A DNA stretch of 64,000 nucleotides from Bradyrhizobium sp. 1(2017) (lineage in GTDB: Bacteria; Pseudomonadota; Alphaproteobacteria; Rhizobiales; Xanthobacteraceae): the NCBI RefSeq assembly GCF_011602485.2, contig NZ_CP050022.2:7274001-7338000 (forward strand), read 5' to 3'. Positions 46,188-54,336 of this stretch are shown piece after piece. Positions within the stretch are counted from its first letter, which is position 1; every line of letters begins with the position of its first letter. The notes below the pieces were generated by a model, which saw only the letters and a list, made by a program, of their open reading frames with translations, searched no databases and had not been told where the DNA came from. Position numbers and translations under genes: made by a program.

Positions 46188-46700
46188 ATGAACAGCTTCG
46201 ATCTCGCGGTCTATTCGGCACTGGCCATCGCGGTCGGCCTCGGCTTCAGGACCGGCCTGCTCCGCAGCGCCATGACCATCCTCGCCTATCTCCTTGCCGC
46301 GCCGATGGCGGTGGCACTGATGCCGCTGATCGTGCCGCAGATCGCGGCCAACCCGAATCCGCCGCTGCTGCAGAACTGGATCTGGTTCTTCGCCATCTTC
46401 GTGGTGGTCGGCATGCTGCTCGGACATATCGGCCGCGTCGCGCTGAACGACACCATCGGCGAGGCCGGCATCGGCGACCGGCTCGGCGGCGCCGCGCTCG
46501 GCGCGGTCAGGGTCGGCCTCGTCGCCACCACGCTGGTGCTGGTGTTCGACCAGATCGTGCCGGCCAACCGCCAGCCGCCGTTCCTCGCCGGCTCGCATCT
46601 GCGGCCGCTGTTCTCGACGGTGGGACAGATGGGGTTCAAATCGCTGCCGCCGGATGCCGCGGCCGCGATCGACCGCCTCAAGCAGGAGCGGCGCATCTGA
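46188..46700 (+). CDS. CvpA-family membrane protein
   Basis: A 170-residue protein from the ATG at 46188; an earlier ATG at 46143 is in frame. MNSFDLAVYSALAIAVGLGF then RTGLLRSAMTILAYLL is the CvpA signature, followed by three more helices (LQNWIWFFAIFVVVGMLLG, GAVRVGLVATTLVLVF). CvpA-like inner-membrane proteins are linked to colicin V production and envelope stress. The role here is unknown. Confidence 0.8.
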   Translation: MNSFDLAVYSALAIAVGLGFRTGLLRSAMTILAYLLAAPMAVALMPLIVPQIAANPNPPLLQNWIWFFAIFVVVGMLLGHIGRVALNDTIGEAGIGDRLGGAALGAVRVGLVATTLVLVFDQIVPANRQPPFLAGSHLRPLFSTVGQMGFKSLPPDAAAAIDRLKQERRI

Positions 46701-46827
46701 TCCGGCGCATTTGCATCGCCGCGCGGACGCGCATGCATTTTGACGCGGGCCCATCCCTTATCAGCGGCATCGATGTTGGCTACAGTAGCCGCATCCAAAA
46801 CCTGCCTGACATTACGGGAGTGAAACA

Positions 46828-47610
46828 GTGGATCTTGGGATCAAAGGTCGCCGCGCCATCGTCTGCGCATCCAGCAAGGGCCTCGGGCGCGCCTGCGCCA
46901 TTTCGCTGGCGGAGGCCGGCGTTCACGTCACGCTGACCGCGCGCGGCGCCGAAGCCCTGAAGAAAACGGCCGACGAGATCCGCAAAGCCTATCCCGATGT
47001 GACGGTGACCGAGATCGTCGGCGACATCACCACGCCGGCGGGCCGCGAGGCGGTGCTGAAGGCCTGCCCCGATCCCGACATCCTGATCAACAATGCCGGT
47101 GGCCCGCCGCCCGGGGATTTCCGCAACTGGACCCGCGACGACTGGATCAAGGCGATCGACGCCAACATGCTCACCCCGATCGAGCTGATCAAGTCGACGG
47201 TGGACGGCATGATGGCGCGCAAGTTCGGCCGCATCGTCAACATCACCTCGGCCGCGGTGAAGGCGCCGATCGACATCCTGGGCCTCTCCAACGGGGCGCG
47301 CGCCGGCCTCACCGGCTTCATCGCCGGCCTGTCGCGCAAGACGGTGATCAACAACGTCACCATCAACGGCCTGTTGCCCGGCCCGTTCGAGACCGATCGC
47401 CTGACCGGCACCGCGAAGGCCGAGGCCGACAAGCGCGGCGTCACGCCGGAGCAGATCCTGACTGAACGCGCCAAGCTCAACCCCGCCGGGCGCTTCGGCC
47501 AGCCCGATGAATTCGGCTATGCCTGCGCCTTCCTGTGCGGCGCCAAGGCCGGCTTCATCACGGGACAGAACATTCTGCTGGATGGCGGCGCGTTCCCCGG
47601 CACGCTGTAA
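46828..47610 (+). CDS. Atypical SDR lacking the catalytic Tyr-x3-Lys
   Basis: A 260-residue SDR with a normal cofactor site (RAIVCASSKGLGRACA), NNAGGPPPG and a C-terminal GQNILLDGGAFPGTL. At the catalytic position, where YxxxK is expected after NITSAAVKAP, the sequence is IDILGLSNGARAGLTGF. Tyr and Lys are both missing. A group of SDRs shares this LSNxxRAGLxG pattern, so this is not a sequencing error, but the chemistry must differ. The start is a GTG. Confidence 0.88.
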   Translation: MDLGIKGRRAIVCASSKGLGRACAISLAEAGVHVTLTARGAEALKKTADEIRKAYPDVTVTEIVGDITTPAGREAVLKACPDPDILINNAGGPPPGDFRNWTRDDWIKAIDANMLTPIELIKSTVDGMMARKFGRIVNITSAAVKAPIDILGLSNGARAGLTGFIAGLSRKTVINNVTINGLLPGPFETDRLTGTAKAEADKRGVTPEQILTERAKLNPAGRFGQPDEFGYACAFLCGAKAGFITGQNILLDGGAFPGTL

Positions 47611-47640
47611 GGCTGCTGGCCCGCATGTGCTGGAGGTGCC

Positions 47641-47722
47641 GTCATGGCCGGGCTTGTCCCGGCCACCCACGCATTGCGCACGTAGGATAAACGTGGATGC
47701 CCGGGACAAGCCCGGGCATGAC
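47641..47722. repeat. Intergenic palindromic repeat (GCCGGGCTTGTCCCGGC type)
   Basis: CATGGCCGGGCTTGTCCCGG and GCCCGGGACAAGCCCGGGCA form two nested palindromes, with CGTAGGATAAACGTGGATG between. Confidence 0.75.
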
Positions 47723-47724
47723 GA

Positions 47725-48201
47725 TCACCGCCGCTTGGTCGGCTCGTCTTCGTCCTGTTGACTGGGGCCGGACGAATCGGCCGTCGTGCGCTCGTCCGTC
47801 CAATCGATGCCGAATTCTTCGAGCCCGCCCGCGAGCAGATCGCCCAGCATGGGCTCGCCGAGCAGATAGTGCACGGTCTCGCGGCGCGGGCTGCCATATT
47901 CGCTCCTCGCCTCCACGGCACGGGCACGCAGGTCGTTCCAATCGTCGATCGTGCCGTCGCCGCGACCGAGCCATGTCAGTGTGACGAGATCGAGCTGCTC
48001 GTCCTCGTTCAACGCGATCATGAAGCTGCCGAGCTCGTGGACGACCGGATCGGAGCCGTCGTCCTCGAGGACGTCGAGCGCATCGTCATCGCTCGGGTTC
48101 GAGCCGGAATCCGGATCGGAGGCCGCTTCCTTGACGTCGAATTCGCGCGCCTTCTCGATGATGAAGGCGACCTTCTCTGCGGAAATCGCAAGCTCTGGCA
48201 T
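47725..48201 (-). CDS. DUF3775 protein
   Basis: A 158-residue acidic protein with the DUF3775 order: LAISAEKVAFIIEKAREFDV, an acidic linker, ELGSFMIALNEDEQLDLVTL, TWLGRGDGTIDDWNDL, and TVHYLLGEPMLGDLLAGGLE. The family is restricted to alphaproteobacteria and has no known function. It is convergent with the SDR upstream and divergent from the MBL gene. Confidence 0.88.
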   Translation of the reverse strand: MPELAISAEKVAFIIEKAREFDVKEAASDPDSGSNPSDDDALDVLEDDGSDPVVHELGSFMIALNEDEQLDLVTLTWLGRGDGTIDDWNDLRARAVEARSEYGSPRRETVHYLLGEPMLGDLLAGGLEEFGIDWTDERTTADSSGPSQQDEDEPTKRR

Positions 48202-48327
48202 GGCTTCCCCTTCGGCTACTTTCCGGTTCCCCGCGATAACGCCACATCAGCTCAGATGATCCATTGCGCTTGATGGCGGAAAATGCGCATGTTCCAACAC
48301 AAGAGCAAGAACACGGGGAGACGCCGG

Positions 48328-49176
48328 ATGCAGTGGAAGGTCGGCAAGGTCAAGATCACGAAATTCGTCGAAATGGAGACGGTCGGCTCGACCCGCTTCA
48401 TCCTGCCGGCAGCGACAAATGACGCGATCCAGAAGCTGCCTTGGCTGATCCCGCATTTCGCCACAGAAGAAGGCCGGCTGAAGATGTCGATCCACTCACT
48501 GGTGGTGGAGACGCCTTCGCGCCGGATCGTGGTGGACACCGGCCTCGGCAACGACAAGCAGGGCCGAGGCGTCCCGACCTGGAACAATCGCAACACCCCG
48601 TTTCTGGAGACCATGATTGCAGCGGGTTGTCCGCCCGACAGCATCGACACCGTGTTGTGCACGCATCTTCACGTCGACCATGTCGGCTGGAATACGCGGC
48701 TGGTCGACGGCCAATGGGTGCCGACCTTCCCAAAGGCGCGCTACCTCTTCGGCAAGACCGAATATGAGCACTGGCGCGATTACACCGCCGAGCCGGACAA
48801 GGTCGTGGTGTTCAACGATTCCGTGAAGCCCGTCGTCGATGCCGGCCAGGCCGAGCTGATCCCGAGCGACCACCGGCTCGGCGAGGAAATCAGAATGATC
48901 GCGACCCCCGGCCACAGCCCGGGACATATGAGCGTCCTGATCTCGTCCGATGGCGAGCAGGCGCTTCTGACAGGCGACGTCGCGCATCATCCTTGTCAGA
49001 TGGCGCATCTCGACTGGTGCTCGACCGTCGATACCGACCCCGCGCAATCGGTGGCAAGCCGGCGCGAGGTGTTCTCGCGTTTCGCCGACACGCCGACGCT
49101 GGTGATCGGCGGACACTATTCGGCCGGGCACATCAAGCGGGAGGGGGACGCGTTCAAGTTTGTGGCGCTGCAATGA
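48328..49176 (+). CDS. MBL-fold metallohydrolase
   Basis: A 282-residue metallo-beta-lactamase-fold enzyme. The metal motif is CTHLHVDHVGWNTRL, with later ligands in ATPGHSPGHMSV, LTGDVAHHP and GGHYSAGHI. The ATG at 48328 has GGGGAGACG upstream. It is a paralogue of the gene at 51010, and the pair flanks a hydrolase and a GST. The fold supports hydrolysis of lactones, thioesters or phosphodiesters; the sequence does not say which. Confidence 0.92.
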   Translation: MQWKVGKVKITKFVEMETVGSTRFILPAATNDAIQKLPWLIPHFATEEGRLKMSIHSLVVETPSRRIVVDTGLGNDKQGRGVPTWNNRNTPFLETMIAAGCPPDSIDTVLCTHLHVDHVGWNTRLVDGQWVPTFPKARYLFGKTEYEHWRDYTAEPDKVVVFNDSVKPVVDAGQAELIPSDHRLGEEIRMIATPGHSPGHMSVLISSDGEQALLTGDVAHHPCQMAHLDWCSTVDTDPAQSVASRREVFSRFADTPTLVIGGHYSAGHIKREGDAFKFVALQ

Positions 49177-49184
49177 CGCTGTCG

Positions 49185-49284
49185 CAGGGTGGGTTAGCCC
49201 ACCGCCGGCAGTTTTTACAGAAGCAGTAGAGGTGGGTTACGCCCGGACTGCGCTTCGCGCGGCCGCGTGCTAACCCACCCTACG
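49185..49284. repeat. GGTGGGTTA-type intergenic palindrome
   Basis: GCAGGGTGGGTTAGCCCACC, GAGGTGGGTTACGCCC and GCTAACCCACCCTACG. The same repeat family is at 51889. Confidence 0.8.
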
Positions 49285-49387
49285 AGGGAAGGGCTGCAAT
49301 GCGCCGGTCCTTAGGCGGTTGAATTTCCTGCCGCCCTGTTCCATGAAGCTAGTCAACCGATCGGTCCATCCCAAGGGAGAAACGAGA

Positions 49388-50230
49388 ATGAAGCTTGTTC
49401 GTTACGGCGAGAAGGGTGCGGAAAAGCCCGGCCTGATCGACAAATCCGGCCAGTTGCGCGACCTGTCGGCGCATGTGAAGGATCTCACCGGCGAAGCCTA
49501 TTCGCCTGAGAGCCTCAAGAAGCTGGCAGGCCTTGACCCTGCCTCGCTGCCCACCGTGTCGGGCAAGCCGCGCTTCGGTGCGCCGGTCACCGGCATCTCG
49601 AAATTCGTCGCTATCGGCCTCAATTACAGTGACCACGCCAAGGAAACCGGCGCTGCGATCCCGACCGAGCCGATCATCTTCATGAAGGCGAACACCTCGC
49701 TGTCCGGCCCGAACGACGCGGTCGAGAAGCCGCGCGGCTCGACCAAGCTCGACTGGGAGGTCGAGATTGCCGCGATCATCGGCACCCGCGCCAAATATGT
49801 CTCGGAAGCCGATGCGCTGAACTACGTGGCCGGCTATTGCGTCTGCAACGACGTCTCCGAGCGCCACTTCCAGACCGAGCGCCTGGGCCAGTGGACCAAG
49901 GGCAAATCGCACGACACGTTCGGCCCGGTCGGGCCATGGCTCGCCACCAAGGACGAGATCAAGGACGTGCAGGATCTGTCGATGTGGCTCGACGTCAACG
50001 GCCAGCGCCGCCAGACCGGCTCGACCAAGACCATGATCTTCTCGATGGCCAAATGCGTCTCCTACGTCTCGCAGTTCATGACGCTGCTGCCGGGCGACAT
50101 CATCACGACCGGCACCCCGCCGGGCGTCGGCCTCGGCATGAAGCCGCCGACCTTCCTCAATGTCGGCGACGTCGTCACGCTCGGCATCGAAGGCCTCGGC
50201 GAGCAGCGCCAGGAGATCATCGCGGCGTAG
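49388..50230 (+). CDS. Fumarylacetoacetate hydrolase-family protein
   Basis: A 280-residue enzyme from the ATG at 49388, with AAGGGAG; two earlier in-frame starts lack a signal. It contains the FAH core: KFVAIGLNYSDHAKETGA, EPIIFMKANTSLSGPND, LDWEVEIAAIIG with the metal-binding acidic residues, and GDIITTGTPPGVGLGMKPP. Members cleave C-C bonds of beta-diketones or act as ureidoglycolate lyases or acylpyruvases. Catabolism of ring-cleavage products fits the context, but this is inference. Confidence 0.93.
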   Translation: MKLVRYGEKGAEKPGLIDKSGQLRDLSAHVKDLTGEAYSPESLKKLAGLDPASLPTVSGKPRFGAPVTGISKFVAIGLNYSDHAKETGAAIPTEPIIFMKANTSLSGPNDAVEKPRGSTKLDWEVEIAAIIGTRAKYVSEADALNYVAGYCVCNDVSERHFQTERLGQWTKGKSHDTFGPVGPWLATKDEIKDVQDLSMWLDVNGQRRQTGSTKTMIFSMAKCVSYVSQFMTLLPGDIITTGTPPGVGLGMKPPTFLNVGDVVTLGIEGLGEQRQEIIAA

Positions 50231-50251
50231 CGCGCGCGCAAGTCACACTCC

Positions 50252-50343
50252 GACGTCATGCCCGGGCTTGACCCGGGCATCCACGTCTTACGGTGCGGAT
50301 TGCGGAACGACGTGGATGGCCGGGTCAAGCTCGGCCATGACGG
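50252..50343. repeat. Intergenic palindromic repeat (GCCCGGGCTTGACCCGGGC type)
   Basis: TCATGCCCGGGCTTGACCCG and GCCGGGTCAAGCTCGGCCAT palindromes around a CCACGTC/GACGTGG pair. Confidence 0.75.
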
Positions 50344-50382
50344 ATGAGAGAGCTGTCGTTAAGTCATCGTAGGATACCTTCA

Positions 50383-50994
50383 ATGAAACTCACCTTTTCC
50401 CCCGCCTCGCCCTTTGCCCGCAAGGTGCGCATCGCCGCGATCGAGCTTGGGCTGATCGACAGGATCGAGCTGACCCCCGCGACCGTCGCGCCGGGCACGG
50501 CCAACGAGGACTATTCGCGCATCACGCCGCTGAAGAAGCTGCCGGTGCTGATCACCAATGACGGCGACGTCATTTTGGACTCCTACGTCATCGTCGAATA
50601 TCTCAACGAGATGGCCGGCGGCAGCTTGATCCCGGGTTACGGCCCGCGGCGCTGGAAGGCCAAGACCAACCACTCGCTGATCAACGGCATGCTCGATTCC
50701 ATGCTGCTTTGCCGCTACGAGAAGATGGTGCGCCCGCAAGGCCTGCAATGGCAGGCCTGGTCGGACGACCATTGGAACAGGGCCTGGACCGGCATGGCGC
50801 GCTTCGAGAACATTCCGGAGGTGCTGAACGGCCCGTTCGACATCTCCCAGATCGGTCTCGTCTGCGTGCTCGGCTATGCCGACTTCCGCTTCGCCGATTG
50901 CGGCTGGCGCAAGGCCTATCCGAAGCTCGACGCTTTCCACCAGAAGATGCTGGAGCGGCCCTCGGTGAAGATCTCGGTGCCGCCCGCCGCATAA
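50383..50994 (+). CDS. Glutathione S-transferase-like protein
   Basis: A 203-residue GST. The thioredoxin-like N-domain begins MKLTFSPASPFARKVRIAA, with Ser in the active site and a cis-Pro in KKLPVLI. DGDVILDSYVIVEYL is the glutathione-binding segment. The helical C-domain ends LDAFHQKMLERPSVK. AGGATAC precedes the ATG at 50383. It sits between the FAH-family gene and the second MBL gene in one direction, with short gaps. Confidence 0.92.
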   Translation: MKLTFSPASPFARKVRIAAIELGLIDRIELTPATVAPGTANEDYSRITPLKKLPVLITNDGDVILDSYVIVEYLNEMAGGSLIPGYGPRRWKAKTNHSLINGMLDSMLLCRYEKMVRPQGLQWQAWSDDHWNRAWTGMARFENIPEVLNGPFDISQIGLVCVLGYADFRFADCGWRKAYPKLDAFHQKMLERPSVKISVPPAA

Positions 50995-51009
50995 TTCACG
51001 GGAGTTCTC

Positions 51010-51879
51010 ATGAGCCTCAAATATTCGGTCGGCGATCTCACCATCCACCGCATCATCGAGCAGGAAACCCCGTTCTTTCCGGCGCTGGAGTTCATCCCCG
51101 GCCTCACGGCAGAAGTGCTGGCCGAGAACCGGGCGTGGATGCGGCAGGCCAAGGCGCTGGACGATCAGGACGTGCTGCTGCTGTGCTTCCAGTCCTATGT
51201 GGTGAAGACGCCGCATCACACCATCCTGATCGACAGCTGCATCGGCAACGACAAGCCGCGGCCGCAGCGGCCGAAATGGCACATGAAGACCGACGACACC
51301 TATATGAGCGGGCTCGAGGCTGCCGGTGTCTCGGTGGACGACATCGACTTCGTGATGTGCACGCATCTGCATGTCGATCACGTCGGCTGGAACACGCGGC
51401 TGGAAAACGGCCGCTGGGTGCCGACCTTCCCCAAGGCCCGCTACGTCTTCGCCAAGCAGGAATTCGATTATTGGTCCGAGCAGAACGCGAAGGCGGAGGT
51501 GCCGCCCTTCGCCGACAGCGTGCTGCCGGTGGTCGAGGCGGGGCGCCATGAGCTCGTCGGCAATGATCATCAGATCGGCGATCACGTCCGCATCCTGCCG
51601 ACGCCCGGCCACACGCCGGGCCATTCTGCGTTCACGTTCGGTCGCGGCAAGGACGACGCCGTGTTCTCCGGCGATCTCATCCACTCGCCGTTGCAGGCGC
51701 TCTACCCCGAGCTGTCGATGAAGTTCGACGTCGATCAGGCGACGGCGGCGACAACGCGCCGTAGCTTCCTGGAGCGCTATTGCGACACGGACACGCTGTG
51801 CTGCACCGCTCATTTCCCCTCGCCGTCGGTGGGCAAGATCAAGCGCAAGGGCAGCGGCTTCGTCTGCGCGGCGGTGTAA
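51010..51879 (+). CDS. MBL-fold metallohydrolase (paralogue)
   Basis: A 289-residue enzyme with the same metal motif CTHLHVDHVGWNTRLENG, and PTPGHTPGHSAF, FSGDLIHSP and CTAHFPSPSVGKI. It starts 15 bp after the GST stop with GGGAG as ribosome-binding site, so the two are one transcript. It is clearly homologous to the gene at 48328 but not a recent copy. Confidence 0.93.
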   Translation: MSLKYSVGDLTIHRIIEQETPFFPALEFIPGLTAEVLAENRAWMRQAKALDDQDVLLLCFQSYVVKTPHHTILIDSCIGNDKPRPQRPKWHMKTDDTYMSGLEAAGVSVDDIDFVMCTHLHVDHVGWNTRLENGRWVPTFPKARYVFAKQEFDYWSEQNAKAEVPPFADSVLPVVEAGRHELVGNDHQIGDHVRILPTPGHTPGHSAFTFGRGKDDAVFSGDLIHSPLQALYPELSMKFDVDQATAATTRRSFLERYCDTDTLCCTAHFPSPSVGKIKRKGSGFVCAAV

Positions 51880-51888
51880 CGAAGCTGC

Positions 51889-51976
51889 GTAGGGTGGGTT
51901 AGCGAAGCGTAACCCACCGCGTCGGCCTCTGCGGATGCCAAAGAGGTGGGTTACGCCTTCGGCGAACCCACCCTCC
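51889..51976. repeat. GGTGGGTTA-type intergenic palindrome
   Basis: GTAGGGTGGGTTAGCGAAGC, GTAACCCACCGCG, GAGGTGGGTTACGCC and GAACCCACCCTCC: two nested inverted repeats. Confidence 0.8.
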
Positions 51977-52000
51977 GATTCGACCCGGGTGGAGAAAGCA

Positions 52001-53149
52001 ATGACGACGCTCCCTGAAATCCCCCTGCCCGCCGGCATTCGCTCGCGTTACGTCGAAGGCATCAACGGTCTGCGGATGCATGTGCTGGAGGCCGGCTTCG
52101 AAACCAAGGGCCGGCCCTGCATCCTCTTGCTGCACGGCTTTCCCGAGCTCGCCTTCTCCTGGCGCAAGGTGATGCCGGCGCTCAGTGCGGTGGGCTATCA
52201 CGTCATCGCACCGGACCAGCGCGGCTATGGCCGCACGACGGGATGGACCGCGGACTACGACGGCGATCTCACGCCGTTTTCGCTCCTCAACCTCGTGCGC
52301 GATGCGCTCGCGCTGGTGTCGGCGTTCGGCTACAGGCAGGTCGATCTCGCCGGCCATGATTTCGGCAGCCCCGTCGCGGCCTGGTGCGCGCTGATTCGGC
52401 CCGACGTGTTCCGTTCGGTGACGCTGATGAGCGCCCCTTTCGGCGGCGCACCGGCTTTGCCGTTCAACACGGTCGATGCGCCGGGCAGGCCTGGGGCGGA
52501 AGACCCCGTGCACCGCGAGCTCGCCACGCTGCCGCGTCCGCGCAAGCATTATCAATGGTACTATTCGACACGTCAGGCCAATGCCGACATGCAGCACGCG
52601 CCGCAGGGCCTGCATGATTTCCTGCGCGCCTATTATCATCACAAGAGCGCGGACTGGACGGACAACAGGCCTTATCCGCTGACGTCCTGGTCGGCGAGTG
52701 AGCTGGCAAAGCTGCCGACTTACTACGTGATGGATCTGGATGAGACCATGGCCGAGACGGTGGCCAAGGAGATGCCCTCGCCCGCCGCGATCGCCGCCAA
52801 TCAATGGCTGCCGGACAGCGACCTCGCCTATTACGCCGCCGAATACGGCCGCACCGGATTCCAGGGCGGACTGCAATGGTATCGCTACGGCACGACGGGC
52901 ATGCTCAACAACGAGATGCAGCTGTTTGCGGGGCGAAGCATCGACGTGCCCTCCTGCTTCATCTCAGGCAAGCAGGATTGGGGCACCTATCAGCGCCCCG
53001 GCGTGTTCGAAGCGATGCAGGGACGCGGCTGCACGAAGATGCTCGGCTGCCATCTCGTCGACGGCGCCGGTCATTGGGTGCAGCAGGAACAGCCGGCCGA
53101 GGTGAGCCGGTTGCTGCTGGAGTTTCTCGCCAAGGCCCCTACCGGCTGA
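52001..53149 (+). CDS. Alpha/beta hydrolase, epoxide hydrolase-like
   Basis: A 382-residue hydrolase. The oxyanion site is LLHGFPELAFSWRK, the nucleophile elbow is LAGHDFGSPVA with Asp as the nucleophile (as in epoxide hydrolases and haloalkane dehalogenases), and the catalytic His is in DGAGHWVQQEQP near the end. APDQRGYGRTTGW is typical of the epoxide-hydrolase group. The long cap domain (about residues 150-290) is more extended than usual. The start at 52001 is preferred because the earlier frame runs through the repeat at 51889. Confidence 0.9.
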   Translation: MTTLPEIPLPAGIRSRYVEGINGLRMHVLEAGFETKGRPCILLLHGFPELAFSWRKVMPALSAVGYHVIAPDQRGYGRTTGWTADYDGDLTPFSLLNLVRDALALVSAFGYRQVDLAGHDFGSPVAAWCALIRPDVFRSVTLMSAPFGGAPALPFNTVDAPGRPGAEDPVHRELATLPRPRKHYQWYYSTRQANADMQHAPQGLHDFLRAYYHHKSADWTDNRPYPLTSWSASELAKLPTYYVMDLDETMAETVAKEMPSPAAIAANQWLPDSDLAYYAAEYGRTGFQGGLQWYRYGTTGMLNNEMQLFAGRSIDVPSCFISGKQDWGTYQRPGVFEAMQGRGCTKMLGCHLVDGAGHWVQQEQPAEVSRLLLEFLAKAPTG

Positions 53150-53177
53150 TTTGACCGGGGAACATGGCGCCTTATAT

Positions 53178-53198
53178 AGTTTAGAATAATTCTAAACT
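53178..53198 (+). promoter_or_regulatory. Irr box (ICE motif) of mbfA
   Basis: A perfect palindrome with the core TTTAGAATAATTCTAAA, the iron control element bound by the haem-responsive regulator Irr in rhizobia. It overlaps a TATATAGT -10-like sequence and ends 16 nt before the chosen start. This placement fits repression by Irr at low iron, as reported for mbfA in Bradyrhizobium. Confidence 0.92.
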
Positions 53199-53214
53199 GA
53201 TGATAAGGGCCGTC

Positions 53215-54186
53215 GTGAAGAACTTTGCCGATCTGACCGAGCGCGAGGTGCTTGCGGTCGCGATCTCCTCCGAGGAGGAGGACAGCCGCATCTACATGGC
53301 CTTCGCCGAGGATCTGCGGGAGCGTTATCCGGACACGGCCAAGATCTTCGAGGAGATGGCCGAGGAGGAACGCGGCCACCGTCACCGCCTGCTCCAGCTC
53401 TATGAGCAGCGTTTTGGTGCGCATCTGCCGCCGATTCGCCGCGAGGACGTCAAAGGCTTCCTGCGCCGGCGCCCGATCTGGCTGACCAAGAACCTGCCGC
53501 TCGACACGATCCGGAAGAAAGTCGAGACCATGGAGCTCGAGGCCGAGCGCTTCTATGCGCGGGCCGCCGAGCAGGCCGAGGATGTCGGTGTGCGCCGCCT
53601 GCTCGGCGACCTCGCCGAGGAAGAAAAGCATCACGAGACCCGCGCGATCGCGCTCACCGACGAGATCCTCAAGCCTGATGTGCGCGCCGAGGAAGACCGC
53701 ACGCGACGGCGGATGTTCGTGCTGCAATATGTGCAGCCGGGCCTCGCCGGCCTGATGGACGGATCGGTCTCGACGCTGGCGCCGCTGTTCGCCGCCGCCT
53801 TCGCCACGCACCAGAACTGGCAGACCTTCCTCGTGGGCCTTGCCGCCTCGATCGGCGCCGGCATCAGCATGGGCTTTGCGGAAGCGCTGTCCGACGACGG
53901 CTCGCTGACCGGACGTGGCTCACCTTGGCTGCGCGGCCTCACCTGCGGCGCGATGACGACGCTCGGCGGGCTCGGCCACACCGCGCCTTATCTGGTGCCC
54001 GACAGCTGGGCCAATGCGTTCTGGATCGCGACCGCGATCGCCTGCGTCGTCGTGTTCTTCGAATTGTGGGCGATCGCCTTCATTCGCTCGCGCTACATGG
54101 ACACGCCGTTCCTGCAGGCCGTGTTCCAGATCGTGCTCGGCGGCGCCATCGTGCTGGCGGTGGGAATCGTGATCGGAGCGGCGTAG
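53215..54186 (+). CDS. mbfA: Membrane-bound ferritin MbfA (iron exporter)
   Basis: A 323-residue protein with two parts. Residues about 5-160 are a ferritin-like four-helix domain with di-iron residues ([60 protein letters not shown]). Residues about 165-323 are a VIT1-like membrane domain with five helices ([33 protein letters not shown]). In Bradyrhizobium MbfA exports iron and protects against peroxide. The GTG at 53215 with AAGGG is preferred to the ATG at 53200, which abuts the Irr box. Confidence 0.95.
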   Translation: MKNFADLTEREVLAVAISSEEEDSRIYMAFAEDLRERYPDTAKIFEEMAEEERGHRHRLLQLYEQRFGAHLPPIRREDVKGFLRRRPIWLTKNLPLDTIRKKVETMELEAERFYARAAEQAEDVGVRRLLGDLAEEEKHHETRAIALTDEILKPDVRAEEDRTRRRMFVLQYVQPGLAGLMDGSVSTLAPLFAAAFATHQNWQTFLVGLAASIGAGISMGFAEALSDDGSLTGRGSPWLRGLTCGAMTTLGGLGHTAPYLVPDSWANAFWIATAIACVVVFFELWAIAFIRSRYMDTPFLQAVFQIVLGGAIVLAVGIVIGAA

Positions 54187-54336
54187 CAACCTCACATTCG
54201 TTGTCACGCCCCGGACGTTGTTGCTCGACCTTCCCGATGAACCACCAGCGAGGCACATCAATCGCGATCAAACGGCCGTTGCGAGATTCCGGCAAACTGC
54301 GCATCATCCTCCGACAACAAGAACAGGGGACGTGCC

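Noticed and set aside
50380..52038. A 552-codon minus-strand frame across the GST and MBL genes
   Set aside because: It covers two recognisable plus-strand enzymes and has no domain of its own; it is a GC-skew shadow.
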